Source: Paenibacillus harenae
GTDB lineage: Bacteria > Bacillota > Bacilli > Paenibacillales > Paenibacillaceae
DNA: 64,000 nucleotides
NCBI RefSeq assembly: GCF_030812415.1
Contig: NZ_JAUSST010000008.1
Location: forward strand, 124,001 to 188,000
Direction of reading: 5' to 3'
The position numbers and the translations under genes were made by a program. Positions within the stretch are counted from its first letter, which is position 1. Each line of letters opens with the position of its first letter. The notes beneath the pieces are model-generated. The model did no database searches. It was not told where the DNA came from and saw nothing but the letters and a program-made list of their open reading frames with translations. Shown here one piece after another: positions 17,543-26,020 of the stretch.

Positions 17543-18808
17543 ATGCGTATATTGGTTGTTGGCAGCGGCGGACGGGAGCATGCGATCGTCTGGGCGCTCA
17601 AGAAAAGCGAGAAAGTTAAGGAAGTGTTCTGCGCGCCGGGCAATGCAGGTATCGGGCAGCTTGCGGAATGCGTGCCGATTGCGGTCAGCGAATTCGCCGA
17701 GCTTACTCGCTTCGCGAAGGAAGCGTCCATCGACCTCGTGTTCATCGGTCCAGATGATCCGCTCGCAGACGGCATCGTTGATGCTTTCGAAGCAGAGGGC
17801 ATTCCAACGTACGGACCTCGCAAAAACGCGGCCGAAATCGAAGGCAGCAAAATTTTCATGAAAAACCTGCTCAAAAAATACGACATCCCGACTGCGAAAT
17901 ACGAGACGTTCACGAACTACGAATCGGCGCTCGCTTACTTGCGCGAGCAGTCTACTCCGATCGTCATCAAGGCCGACGGTCTTGCCGCAGGCAAAGGGGT
18001 AACGGTTGCAGCTACGCTCGAAGAGGCCGAGAAGGCGCTTCGCGAAGCAATGGTCGACAAAGTATTCGGCGATGCGGGCAACCAGATCGTCATCGAGGAG
18101 TTCCTCGAAGGACAAGAGATGTCCATTCTGGCATTCGTCGACGGCGAGACGGTTCGCGCGATGGTGCCTGCACAGGATCATAAACCGATCTTCGACGGCG
18201 ACAAAGGGCCGAATACGGGTGGCATGGGCACGTACACGCCGCTTCCGCATATCGACCAAGCGATCATCGACGAGTCGATCACGAATATTATTATCCCTAC
18301 GGCAAAAGCGATGGTCAGCGAAGGCCGGCCGTTCCGCGGCGTTCTGTTCGCGGGCCTTATGATTACGAAGGACGGTCCGAAAACGATCGAGTTCAACGCT
18401 CGCATGGGCGATCCGGAGACGCAGGTCGTGTTGCCGCGACTGAAAACCGATCTTGTCGACATCGTACTCGCTTCGCTCAACGGCAGACTGGGCGACCTTG
18501 ACATCCAGTGGGATGACGAAGCAGCCGTGTGCGTCGTTATCGCATCCGAAGGTTATCCGGCATCGTATCCGAAGGGCCGCGTCATTACGGGCCTTGCGGA
18601 AGCTGAAGCGCAAGGCGCGCTTGTGTTCCATGCCGGCACGGCATCGAAGGACGGCGAGTTCGTCACGAACGGCGGACGCGTGCTTGGCGTCGTAGGCCGA
18701 GGCAAAGACATTGCCGAAGCGCGCGCACGCGCTTACGAGGCGGTCAGCGTTATCGACTTCGAAGGCAAGCAAAGCCGTACCGATATCGCTGCCAAAGCGC
18801 TTCGTTAA
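17543..18808 (+). CDS. purD: Phosphoribosylamine-glycine ligase PurD
   Basis: A 421-residue ATP-grasp enzyme that joins glycine to phosphoribosylamine. It starts MRILVVGSGGREHAI and holds the VIKADGLAAGKGVT ATP-binding loop, the QDHKPIFDGDKGPNTGGMG signature and the FNARMGDPETQ metal-binding block. Ribosome site AGGGGGA precedes ATG 17543. It is the last gene of the operon; a strong terminator begins 17 bases after its stop. Confidence 0.97.
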   Translation: MRILVVGSGGREHAIVWALKKSEKVKEVFCAPGNAGIGQLAECVPIAVSEFAELTRFAKEASIDLVFIGPDDPLADGIVDAFEAEGIPTYGPRKNAAEIEGSKIFMKNLLKKYDIPTAKYETFTNYESALAYLREQSTPIVIKADGLAAGKGVTVAATLEEAEKALREAMVDKVFGDAGNQIVIEEFLEGQEMSILAFVDGETVRAMVPAQDHKPIFDGDKGPNTGGMGTYTPLPHIDQAIIDESITNIIIPTAKAMVSEGRPFRGVLFAGLMITKDGPKTIEFNARMGDPETQVVLPRLKTDLVDIVLASLNGRLGDLDIQWDDEAAVCVVIASEGYPASYPKGRVITGLAEAEAQGALVFHAGTASKDGEFVTNGGRVLGVVGRGKDIAEARARAYEAVSVIDFEGKQSRTDIAAKALR

Positions 18809-18825
18809 AGAAGCGGCTGCGGTTC

Positions 18826-18879
18826 AAGACCGCCCGACATCATTTTTCCTAACGGAAATCGATGTCGGGCGGTCTTTTT
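18826..18879 (+). terminator. Terminator of the purine operon
   Basis: AAGACCGCCCGACATC (18826-18841) pairs perfectly with GATGTCGGGCGGTCTT (18861-18876) and runs into T residues, a strong intrinsic terminator. Confidence 0.93.
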
Positions 18880-18908
18880 CATGGAGCTTATCATCGCTAT
18901 GTTTCTCG

Positions 18909-18932
18909 AAGGCACCTCGATTGAGGTGCCTT
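18909..18932 (+). terminator. Second hairpin behind the purine operon
   Basis: AAGGCACCTC (18909-18918) pairs with GAGGTGCCTT (18923-18932) around GATT. It probably serves as a back-up terminator isolating the operon from the kinase gene that follows. Confidence 0.7.
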
Positions 18933-19043
18933 TCAATTTCTACCATGAGTTCAACAAATGTCAAATCTATGTTAATATATATGTCATAAATAAGATATGT
19001 TAGTGTACAATTTCTGACTCTCAGGCTGGGGGCGGATCGAAGG

Positions 19044-20360
19044 ATGAACAATATTATTAAAAACGAAAGACTGCAAATGATCGCTATCGCATTGGCTACG
19101 GCGATCGGCGCGCAATTCAAGATTAACCCCTTCAGCGGCGATGATTTCCGTATCGGTCTGGGTGTCAGCATTTTTTTGTTTTTTTTGCTGTTTATGCGCC
19201 ACTTGTCTTATTTAACGATCGGAATCCTGACAGGGATATTCAGTATGGTGTTCCAGGCGGCGGATTGGATGATCGCTACGGGCACCTTTTCCATCGTGGA
19301 AAGCATACAAAACAACGTGGCGGCCGGCATTTATTATGTCGTTTTCGCATTTGGAATGAGCAGGTTTCAACATAGAATAAACGACTTTCACCCTCTGGTC
19401 TTAGGCGCGGTTATTTCAGTCATCGATTTTGCTTGCAACGTGACCGAGCTCTTCATACGCGGAATGCTGCTTGATACGCATGTTTTTTATCTAGGGGAAT
19501 GGGTTCAATTAATGGCCGTAGCGGTTGTGCGAAGCTATTTTGTGATCGGGCTTTACAGCAGCATTTCGATTAGTCAAATGCGTTTCATTCATGCGGAGCA
19601 GCAAAAACGGATGGAGCAAATGATCAACATCGGCGCGGGTTTGTATGGAGAAGTCTTTTATTTGAAAAAATCAATGGAGACGATCGAGTCCATTACCGTA
19701 GACAGCTTTAATCTTGCCCGTCAATTAAAGGAAGAGAACTTGAACGGATACAGCGGACAAGCATTGGGGGTCGCCCAGCAGATCCACGAAGTGAAGAAGG
19801 ATTCCCAGCGTATATTGGCAGGCTTGCTGAAATTATACGACACTGAAATCGTGGTCGACCTGAGCCTGCCGGAAATTCTCGATTTCGTCGTAAAAGGAAA
19901 TCAAAAATACAGCGAGATGCTGGACAAAAAAATCGTCATCGTAAAAGAAGCGGAGTCAAACTTCCATACCCCGCATTACATTCCTCTATTGACGATACTT
20001 AACAACCTGGTATCCAATGCCGTGGAAGCCATTGAGAAGAACGGTACGATAACCGTGCAGGTTGTCGAAAAGGAAAAAGAAATCGTTTTTGTCGTTTCGG
20101 ATTCAGGGGACGGCATTTCCGAAAAAGATATTTCGATTATTTTCGAACCGGGCTTTACGACAAAGTTTGATGTAGAGGGAATTGCGGCAACAGGGATCGG
20201 GCTTTCTCACGTACGCGATATTGTTCATTCATTCGGAGGCGTGATCGAAGCGGAATCATCGGGGGAGGCAGCCGGTGCGCGGTTTTACGTTCATATTCCA
20301 ATAACCGCTTTACAAAAAGGGGGGGGAGCAGATGTCGATATCTTTCGTAATCGTGGATGA
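19044..20360 (+). CDS. glnK: Membrane sensor histidine kinase, GlnK (YcbA)-like
   Basis: A 438-residue sensor kinase. About the first 180 residues are hydrophobic, with five or six membrane segments, and serve as the sensing part. The phosphate-accepting His248 lies in QQIHEVKKD, as in the GlnK/DcuS-type kinases. The ATPase domain shows NNLVSNAVEAI (N box), SDSGDGIS and ATGIGLSHV. In B. subtilis GlnK with GlnL senses glutamine and switches on its uptake; the transporter and asparaginase genes just downstream support a similar role. The response regulator gene overlaps its end by 29 bases. Confidence 0.85.
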   Translation: MNNIIKNERLQMIAIALATAIGAQFKINPFSGDDFRIGLGVSIFLFFLLFMRHLSYLTIGILTGIFSMVFQAADWMIATGTFSIVESIQNNVAAGIYYVVFAFGMSRFQHRINDFHPLVLGAVISVIDFACNVTELFIRGMLLDTHVFYLGEWVQLMAVAVVRSYFVIGLYSSISISQMRFIHAEQQKRMEQMINIGAGLYGEVFYLKKSMETIESITVDSFNLARQLKEENLNGYSGQALGVAQQIHEVKKDSQRILAGLLKLYDTEIVVDLSLPEILDFVVKGNQKYSEMLDKKIVIVKEAESNFHTPHYIPLLTILNNLVSNAVEAIEKNGTITVQVVEKEKEIVFVVSDSGDGISEKDISIIFEPGFTTKFDVEGIAATGIGLSHVRDIVHSFGGVIEAESSGEAAGARFYVHIPITALQKGGGADVDIFRNRG

Positions 20361-21225
20361 CGACGCAGTCAGCAGGCGGATGCTGCAAAACATTATCGAG
20401 CAGTGCAAGCTAGGCGAGGTTGCAGGCACTGCGGATGAAGGAATAGAGGGGACTCAGATCATTCTTGAACTGAAGCCGGATATTGTGTTGATCGATTTAT
20501 TGATGCCTAATCAGGACGGGATCGAGACGATAACGCAATTGAAGGATAGAGGTTATAACGGAAAGTTTATCATGATTTCGCAAATCGAAAATAAAGAATT
20601 GGTAGGGCAAGCCTATCAGAGCGGAATTGAATTTTTTATCCATAAGCCGATAAACCGTTTGGAAGTGGAAGCCGTATTGTTGAAAGTAAACGAACGGCGG
20701 AAATACGAGCGGCAGATTATTGAAATCAAGCAATCTTTGGCTAAATTCGATCCCGTAGAATCAACGGCGGTTCGCCGGGAACCGACCGCCCGCGAAGTCG
20801 TAAAGCCTATTCTAATGGACTTGGGAATAATCGGCGAAACCGGCAGTAAAGATATCGTTGCGTTAATGGAATGTTTAATCGAACAGCGCCAGGCTGCCGA
20901 CTTCCCGCCGCTGAAAGAATTATATGAATCCTTAGCCCGGGCTTATAAACAAAGCAAAAGCGATATAGAGAAGGAGAGCAAAGCGATCGAGCAGCGGATC
21001 AGGCGGACCGTGATGGCTGCGTTAAATCATTTGGCTTCCATCGGTCTTACGGATTACGGCAACCCGAAATTCGAATATTATGCGCCGCTTTACTTTGATT
21101 TTCAAGATATCCGGATGAGAATGAAGGTTATGGACGAAGAGCTGCAGCCCGAAAAAGGGAAAGTAAACATTAAAAAATTTTTGCAGGTTTTTTATATAGA
21201 GGTACTGGAAAAAATGAAAAGCTGA
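20332..21225 (+). CDS. glnL: Response regulator, GlnL (YcbB)-like
   Basis: A 297-residue regulator with a receiver domain (about 1-120), in which the phosphorylated Asp55 lies in VLIDLLMP and the conserved Lys in FFIHKP. The C-terminal part (about 150-297) matches the YcbB-type domain of GlnL rather than an OmpR or LuxR helix-turn-helix, and a helical Lys/Glu-rich segment (about 205-225) links the two halves. A run of seven G residues forms the ribosome site before ATG 20332. It is translated with the kinase gene and probably activates the transporter operon that follows. Confidence 0.85.
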   Translation: MSISFVIVDDDAVSRRMLQNIIEQCKLGEVAGTADEGIEGTQIILELKPDIVLIDLLMPNQDGIETITQLKDRGYNGKFIMISQIENKELVGQAYQSGIEFFIHKPINRLEVEAVLLKVNERRKYERQIIEIKQSLAKFDPVESTAVRREPTAREVVKPILMDLGIIGETGSKDIVALMECLIEQRQAADFPPLKELYESLARAYKQSKSDIEKESKAIEQRIRRTVMAALNHLASIGLTDYGNPKFEYYAPLYFDFQDIRMRMKVMDEELQPEKGKVNIKKFLQVFYIEVLEKMKS

Positions 21226-21307
21226 ATCGTTTTTGTATCCCCCTCGCTTAAGAATTCGAACGTTCAATCTGTTAGTGTCCAGATTAACGTTACGGATTCT
21301 TTTTTTT

Positions 21308-21403
21308 AAATATAGGAAAGTATAAGATTCACTCTTATACTCACGCCTATATTTCACCGGAATGAAACGCGCCACGCCACCAAAGGATGGCATTAGCCGT
21401 TTC
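21308..21403 (+). ncRNA. Structured leader before the amino-acid ABC operon
   Basis: Two stems lie back to back in the 340-base gap. The first is a two-part perfect stem: AAATATAGG/CCTATATTT outside AGTATAAGA/TCTTATACT (21308-21354). The second joins GAAACG (21364-21369) to CGTTTC (21398-21403) with an inner GCCA/TGGC stem. No known riboswitch consensus was recognised. A direct repeat TGTAGGAT (about 21471-21490) follows. It may be a cis-regulatory RNA or, in part, the GlnL binding region. Confidence 0.5.
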
Positions 21404-21565
21404 ACCTTGGCCGTAAGGAGCAAGTTTATTCTCTATGTAAGGTTTATTTACATTGTGTGTAATGGTTCATGTAGGATGCTGTAGGATACTGTAGCGGAGG
21501 AGGTACGATAAGGACGTGAAACGGAACGATTGTTACAAAACCAAGAAGAGAGAAGAGGGACTTAT

Positions 21566-22357
21566 ATGAAGAAGATCGTTTTATCGTTAATTGGGGCTGT
21601 CATCGCGTTAACGCTTAGTGCCTGCGGAAATGAAAATACGGCTGATCCTGGAACGGGAACCAACAAGGAAGAGGTTAAGAAATACACGTTCGGCACCGAC
21701 GCCACGTATCCTCCCTTCGAGTTCGAAAAGGATGGGAAGTACACCGGCATCGATATCGACTTGATCAACGCCATTGCCGAAGTAGAGGGCTTCGAGGTTG
21801 AGCTCAAGCCAATGGATTTCAAGGCGATTATTCCGGCAATCACGGCGGGCCAATTGGATGGCGCCATTGCGGGCATCAGCATTACGGACGAGCGCAAACA
21901 GGTTGTCAGCTTATCCGATCCGTATTACGAGGCGGGCCTTTCGCTTATCGTTCGGTCCGATAATACGACGATCAATCGTCCGGAAGATTTGGCCGGAAAA
22001 ACGATCGCGATCAAAAAAGGAACATCGGGCGCAAAGATGGCAGAGGAATTGGCGACAAAATACGGCGCGGAAATCAAATATTTCGACGACAGCCCGACAA
22101 TGTACCAGGAAGTCGTCAATAAAAACGCCGACGTTACGCTGGAGGATTTTCCGGTCATTTCGTACAAGATCGCAGTTGACCCCGATGCTAATTTGAAAGT
22201 TGTCGGAGACCGGTTGAACGGCGATTTTTATGGCATCGCCGTCGGGAAAGACAATGAAGAGCTGCTGCAAAAAATTAACGATGGATTGAAAAAGCTGCAA
22301 GAAAACGGGAAATACGATGAAATCGTTAAAACTTATATCGGAACAACGGCAAAATAA
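21566..22357 (+). CDS. Amino-acid ABC transporter substrate-binding lipoprotein
   Basis: A 263-residue family 3 solute-binding protein that captures a polar amino acid outside the membrane. The signal peptide ends in the lipobox LSAC, so Cys22 is lipidated. The mature domain starts FGTDATYPPFEFEKDGKYTG, a classic start for glutamine/arginine/cystine-type binders. Its neighbours are the permease, the ATPase, asparaginase and the GlnK/GlnL pair, so glutamine or asparagine is the likely ligand. ATG 21566 is preferred over an earlier in-frame start because the signal peptide then has normal length. Confidence 0.92.
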   Translation: MKKIVLSLIGAVIALTLSACGNENTADPGTGTNKEEVKKYTFGTDATYPPFEFEKDGKYTGIDIDLINAIAEVEGFEVELKPMDFKAIIPAITAGQLDGAIAGISITDERKQVVSLSDPYYEAGLSLIVRSDNTTINRPEDLAGKTIAIKKGTSGAKMAEELATKYGAEIKYFDDSPTMYQEVVNKNADVTLEDFPVISYKIAVDPDANLKVVGDRLNGDFYGIAVGKDNEELLQKINDGLKKLQENGKYDEIVKTYIGTTAK

Positions 22358-22394
22358 ATAATCGATAATACAAGATGAAGGGGGGAATACATTG

Positions 22395-23045
22395 ATGTCC
22401 TCGCTGCAAGTTATTTTGGATGCATTGCCGACGCTGCTGCAAGGCGTTCTGATTACGATGAAGCTGGCGTTCATTTCGTTGTGCATTGCGTTTGTTATAG
22501 GCTTAATCGCGGGATTGATGAATACATCCCAAAATAAGATCCTTCGGGGGGTTGCCACGTTTTATGTGGACCTCATTCGGGGCACGCCGCTGCTCGTTCA
22601 AATCTTTTTTATCTATTTGGGCTTGCCCGCCTTTCTGGACATTCGAATATCGGAAGAGATCGGCGGAATCGCGGCGCTTAGTTTGAATGCGGGCGCCTAT
22701 ATTGCGGAAGTTGTCCGCGGAGGCATTGTTTCCATTGATAAAGGGCAAGTGGAAGCTTCCCGGTCTTTAGGGCTAAGCCGGTTCTTGACGATGAGGCTGG
22801 TCATTTTACCGCAAGCGCTGCGTCGAATGATCCCGGCTTTCGTAAACCAATTTATTATAAGCCTTAAAGATACGTCCCTGCTGTCCGTCATTGGTATTCG
22901 GGAATTGACGCAAAACGGTGAAATTATCATTTCTTCTAATTTCCGCGCTTTTGAAATATGGGGTATCGTAGGCGCTATTTACTTCGTGATCATCTATATA
23001 TTAACCCGATTATTCCGTCAGCTTGAGAGGAGGTTCAGCTCATGA
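22395..23045 (+). CDS. Amino-acid ABC transporter permease
   Basis: A 216-residue HisM/GlnP-type permease with about five membrane segments. The EAA-loop region (EASRSLGLSRFLTMRLVILPQALRR, quoted here by its parts EASRSLGLS and LPQALRR) contacts the ATPase. A run of G residues forms the ribosome site; a TTG directly before the ATG is the less likely start. The end overlaps the ATPase start by four bases, so the transporter is translated as a unit. A single permease gene implies a homodimer. Confidence 0.93.
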   Translation: MSSLQVILDALPTLLQGVLITMKLAFISLCIAFVIGLIAGLMNTSQNKILRGVATFYVDLIRGTPLLVQIFFIYLGLPAFLDIRISEEIGGIAALSLNAGAYIAEVVRGGIVSIDKGQVEASRSLGLSRFLTMRLVILPQALRRMIPAFVNQFIISLKDTSLLSVIGIRELTQNGEIIISSNFRAFEIWGIVGAIYFVIIYILTRLFRQLERRFSS

Positions 23046-23764
23046 TCGTCGTACAAAACCTGAGAAAGAAATACGGTTCGTTGGAAGTACTGAAGGATAT
23101 ATCCACAACGGTCCGGGAGAAAGAAGTGGTTTGCGTTATCGGGCCGTCGGGATCGGGAAAAAGCACATTCCTCCGGTGTCTGAACCTTCTTGAGGATGTG
23201 ACGTCGGGAAAGGTTACGATTGGCGACGTGGAAGTGACTTCACCGAAAACGAATATCGATAAATTGCGCGAAAACGTGGGGATGGTGTTCCAGAGCTTTA
23301 ATTTATTTCCCCACTTAACGGTGTTAAAAAATATTATGCTCGCCCCGAAACATATTAAAAAGTTGGATAAGCAGCTCAATGAGAAAAGAGCAATAGAGCT
23401 GTTGGAAAAAGTGGGCTTGGCGGAGAAAAAGGATGAATCCCCCGATCGTTTATCCGGCGGACAAAAGCAGCGCGTAGCCATTGCCCGCGCCTTGGCAATG
23501 AATCCCCGCGTCATGCTGTTCGACGAGCCGACCTCGGCATTGGATCCCGAAATGGTGGGCGAGGTTTTGCTCGTCATGAAGGAGCTGGCTCGCGAAGGCA
23601 TCACGATGATTGTCGTCACTCATGAAATGGGGTTCGCCCGCGAAGTGGCAGACCGCGTCATCTTCATGGACGGGGGATACATCGTCGAGGAAGGGACTCC
23701 TTCCGAAATATTCGATTTCCCGAAGCATGAAAGGACGAAAGCATTCCTCGGAAAGCTCTTATGA
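23042..23764 (+). CDS. Amino-acid ABC transporter ATPase (GlnQ-like)
   Basis: A 240-residue polar amino-acid importer ATPase. Walker A is GPSGSGKST, the signature is LSGGQKQRVAIARA and Walker B is VMLFDEPTSALDPE, with the H-loop in VVTHEMGFA. It overlaps both the permease and the asparaginase gene by four bases each. It powers import by the adjacent binding protein and permease. Confidence 0.95.
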   Translation: MIVVQNLRKKYGSLEVLKDISTTVREKEVVCVIGPSGSGKSTFLRCLNLLEDVTSGKVTIGDVEVTSPKTNIDKLRENVGMVFQSFNLFPHLTVLKNIMLAPKHIKKLDKQLNEKRAIELLEKVGLAEKKDESPDRLSGGQKQRVAIARALAMNPRVMLFDEPTSALDPEMVGEVLLVMKELAREGITMIVVTHEMGFAREVADRVIFMDGGYIVEEGTPSEIFDFPKHERTKAFLGKLL

Positions 23765-24756
23765 AAAAATTGCTGTTGCTGACTACAGGCGGAACGATCG
23801 CATCGGTCTCGGGGGCAAACGGACTGATTCCGGGCATAACGGATGCGGAAATAGCGGGCTATTTGCTTGAACAAAATCTCGGATGCACAATTGAAAGCAA
23901 AGCGCTGATGGAAATAGACAGCACGAATATGCAGCCTGAATGCTGGGTCCGTATAGCCGAGGCCATCTATGAGAGTTACTGCGATTATGACGGATTTGTC
24001 ATCACGCATGGGACGGACACGATGGGATATACGGCTGCCGCCCTTTCCTATATGCTGCAAAATATCGCTAAGCCGGTTGTTATGACGGGCTCGCAGGTTC
24101 CTATTCATTATGACAATACCGATGCCGGCAAAAACCTTGTCGACGCTGTACGCTTTGCCTCCGAAGACATCGGAGGCGTATTTCTTGTTTTTGACGGCAA
24201 GGCGATTCACGGGACTAGAGCCGTGAAAGTGAGAACCCGAAGCTATCATGCTTTTGAAAGCATTAATCATCCATACGCGGCCTTTATTGAAGAGGGAGAA
24301 ATCAGGTACAATAAGTCCGTTTCGCTGTTACGCGGCGACGCGGAGATGAAATTAGAGGTTTCCTTATGTCCGGATGTTTTTTTGTTGAAACTGCACCCGG
24401 GTACCAAGCCGGAGCTTTTTGACTTTCTGAGATGTCATTATAGAGGGGTAATCATCGAAGGCTTCGGACTTGGAGGCGTGCCTAACCAAGGTAGAAGCCT
24501 GGTTCGGAAAATAATCGAGCTGCTTCAATCGGGAGTAGCTGTCGTTATGACGACGCAATGCCTGGAAGAGGGCGAAGACCGGACGCTTTACGAGGTAGGG
24601 CGATTAGCGGCCGGGGAGCTCATTATTTCATCGAAGGATATGAATACGGAGGCGATCGTTCCTAAATTAATGTGGGCGCTCGGCAAAACCGACGATCTCG
24701 GAGAGGTTAAGAGAATGATGGAAATGCCGATTGCAGACGATATAACAATACATTAG
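23761..24756 (+). CDS. ansA: L-asparaginase, AnsA type
   Basis: A 331-residue enzyme that hydrolyses asparagine to aspartate and ammonia. The N-terminal catalytic Thr lies in TTGGTIAS (Thr12) and the second in VITHGTDTM. The C-terminal MNTEAIVPKLMWALG stretch matches the AnsA family of Bacillus. No signal peptide, so cytoplasmic. Translation is coupled to the transporter ATPase through an ATGA overlap, which suggests that the imported amino acid is asparagine or that asparagine and glutamine are handled together. Confidence 0.93.
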   Translation: MKKLLLLTTGGTIASVSGANGLIPGITDAEIAGYLLEQNLGCTIESKALMEIDSTNMQPECWVRIAEAIYESYCDYDGFVITHGTDTMGYTAAALSYMLQNIAKPVVMTGSQVPIHYDNTDAGKNLVDAVRFASEDIGGVFLVFDGKAIHGTRAVKVRTRSYHAFESINHPYAAFIEEGEIRYNKSVSLLRGDAEMKLEVSLCPDVFLLKLHPGTKPELFDFLRCHYRGVIIEGFGLGGVPNQGRSLVRKIIELLQSGVAVVMTTQCLEEGEDRTLYEVGRLAAGELIISSKDMNTEAIVPKLMWALGKTDDLGEVKRMMEMPIADDITIH

Positions 24757-24784
24757 GGGATTTACTTCTCTTGCTAAACGAAAA

Positions 24785-24823
24785 ATGGCGGTGCAGGAAT
24801 AACTTTCTGCACCGCTATTTTTT
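24785..24823 (+). terminator. Terminator after ansA
   Basis: GCGGTGCAG (24788-24796) pairs with CTGCACCGC (24807-24815), extended by AT pairs and followed by T residues. Confidence 0.85.
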
Positions 24824-24862
24824 ATGACCGCATCACTTTCAAGATTGGGATATTCTGTATAC

Positions 24863-24891
24863 TTGCGCTTTGTCGAAAGTTGTGGTATATT
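24863..24891 (+). promoter_or_regulatory. Promoter of the ribose operon
   Basis: TTGCGC (24863-24868) and TATATT (24886-24891) are 17 bases apart. The predicted start of transcription falls inside the operator at 24897-24914, as expected for a self-repressed operon. Confidence 0.6.
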
Positions 24892-24896
24892 TTCGT

Positions 24897-24914
24897 TGTG
24901 GTAACGTTACCACA
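24897..24914. promoter_or_regulatory. LacI-family operator O1 of the rbs operon
   Basis: TGTGGTAACGTTACCACA is a perfect 18-base palindrome with a central CG, typical of LacI-family operators. It covers the likely transcription start. It also partly resembles a CcpA site, so carbon catabolite control cannot be excluded. Confidence 0.8.
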
Positions 24915-24972
24915 TCGTAAAAATACATTATATTAGCATATCAATAACAAATAAATTGGCATTATGAAAATA

Positions 24973-24990
24973 CATGGTATCGTTACCATG
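24973..24990. promoter_or_regulatory. LacI-family operator O2 of the rbs operon
   Basis: CATGGTATCGTTACCATG is an almost perfect palindrome with the same GGTAnCGnTACC core as O1. The centres are 76 bases apart, so looping by RbsR is possible. It lies just before the rbsR coding region. Confidence 0.7.
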
Positions 24991-24994
24991 ATGC

Positions 24995-26020
24995 ATGAGG
25001 AGAGGGATCGCCATCGCAACGATTCGTGATGTTGCCAAATTGGCCGGTATTTCCGTATCGACCGTATCGCGTTTCTTGAACAAAAGCGGTTATGTGAATG
25101 CGGAAACGGAGCAATCGATCAAGAACGCCATCGAGAAACTGAATTATGCGCCGAATCAGGTAGCGCGAGGCTTGGCCGGCAAAAAAACGAACACGATCGC
25201 GCTCATCCTGCCCGACATTTCGAACCTGTTCTTTTCGGACCTCGCCCGGGCAGTGGAGGATGTCGCGGCCACATACGGCTACACGGTTATTTTCGGCAAT
25301 TCGGATGATCAGGGCACGAAAGAGAAAAGATATATCGAAACGCTGAAGCAGAAGTATATCGACGGAATTATATTTGCCTCGAACACGTTCGGGCACGAAG
25401 ATGCGGAAATGTTGACAAAGCTTGGCATCCCGTTCGTATGTTTGGACCGCGGCCCGGATGAGCAGAACTTCAGCGTCGTCCGTTCCAAGAACAGGGAAGG
25501 CGCCGTCATGGCGGTTCAGCATTTGCGGGACGTGGGTTGCCGCAAAATCGCCCATATATACGGTCCGCAGCATCTGGTTACAGGGAAGGAACGGCTCATC
25601 GGCTTCGAGCAATCGGTGCAGGGATTCGATTGGTATACGCCGACGCTGCTGGAGCCGGCCGACTTCCGGATAGCCGGGGGGATGAAAGCGACGGAGCGGC
25701 TGATGGAGCGCCATCCGGATATCGACGGCATCTTTACCGGCAACGACTTGATGGCGGTCGGCGCGCTGAAAGCGCTGCACCGCATGGGAATCCGTGTTGG
25801 CGAGCAGGTCGCCGTCTGCGGCTTCGACGGCATTCAAACGACGGAGATTACGGCGCCGGAGCTCACGACGATTGCGCAGCCGATTTACGATATGGGCGCG
25901 CTTATCTCCCGTCTGCTCATCAAAAAAATCGAAGGCAATCTCGAAGAAGACCGGCTGTACGAGCTGGATGTGAAGCTGATTGCCCGAGAATCGACGTTAA
26001 GGAGGAAAAACGGCATATGA
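24995..26020 (+). CDS. rbsR: Ribose operon repressor RbsR (LacI family)
   Basis: A LacI-type regulator of 341 residues as drawn. The helix-turn-helix (TIRDVAKLAGISVSTVSRFL in part) is at the N-terminus and the ribose-binding periplasmic-like core follows. The start is unusual. ATG 24995 has no ribosome site, while AGGAGAGGG lies inside the first codons, about six bases before an ATC at 25013. LacI proteins normally start M-A-T-I-R-D-V, and that ATC sits exactly where the Met should be. Initiation at ATC, or a base change from ATG, is possible. The stop overlaps rbsK by four bases. It presumably binds the two palindromes upstream. Confidence 0.93.
   Translation: MRRGIAIATIRDVAKLAGISVSTVSRFLNKSGYVNAETEQSIKNAIEKLNYAPNQVARGLAGKKTNTIALILPDISNLFFSDLARAVEDVAATYGYTVIFGNSDDQGTKEKRYIETLKQKYIDGIIFASNTFGHEDAEMLTKLGIPFVCLDRGPDEQNFSVVRSKNREGAVMAVQHLRDVGCRKIAHIYGPQHLVTGKERLIGFEQSVQGFDWYTPTLLEPADFRIAGGMKATERLMERHPDIDGIFTGNDLMAVGALKALHRMGIRVGEQVAVCGFDGIQTTEITAPELTTIAQPIYDMGALISRLLIKKIEGNLEEDRLYELDVKLIARESTLRRKNGI

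Noticed and set aside
17525..18772. Long open frame of 415 codons on the minus strand
   Set aside because: It is the complement of purD; GC-rich codons leave the opposite strand open. No ribosome site and no domain content.
24897..24914. CcpA (cre) site
   Set aside because: Only a partial match to the cre consensus; the perfect palindrome and the second copy near rbsR fit an RbsR operator better, though dual use is possible.
25537..26016. Extended upstream start for rbsK
   Set aside because: The extension is an out-of-frame reading of rbsR; ATG 26017 has a ribosome site and gives the normal ribokinase start.
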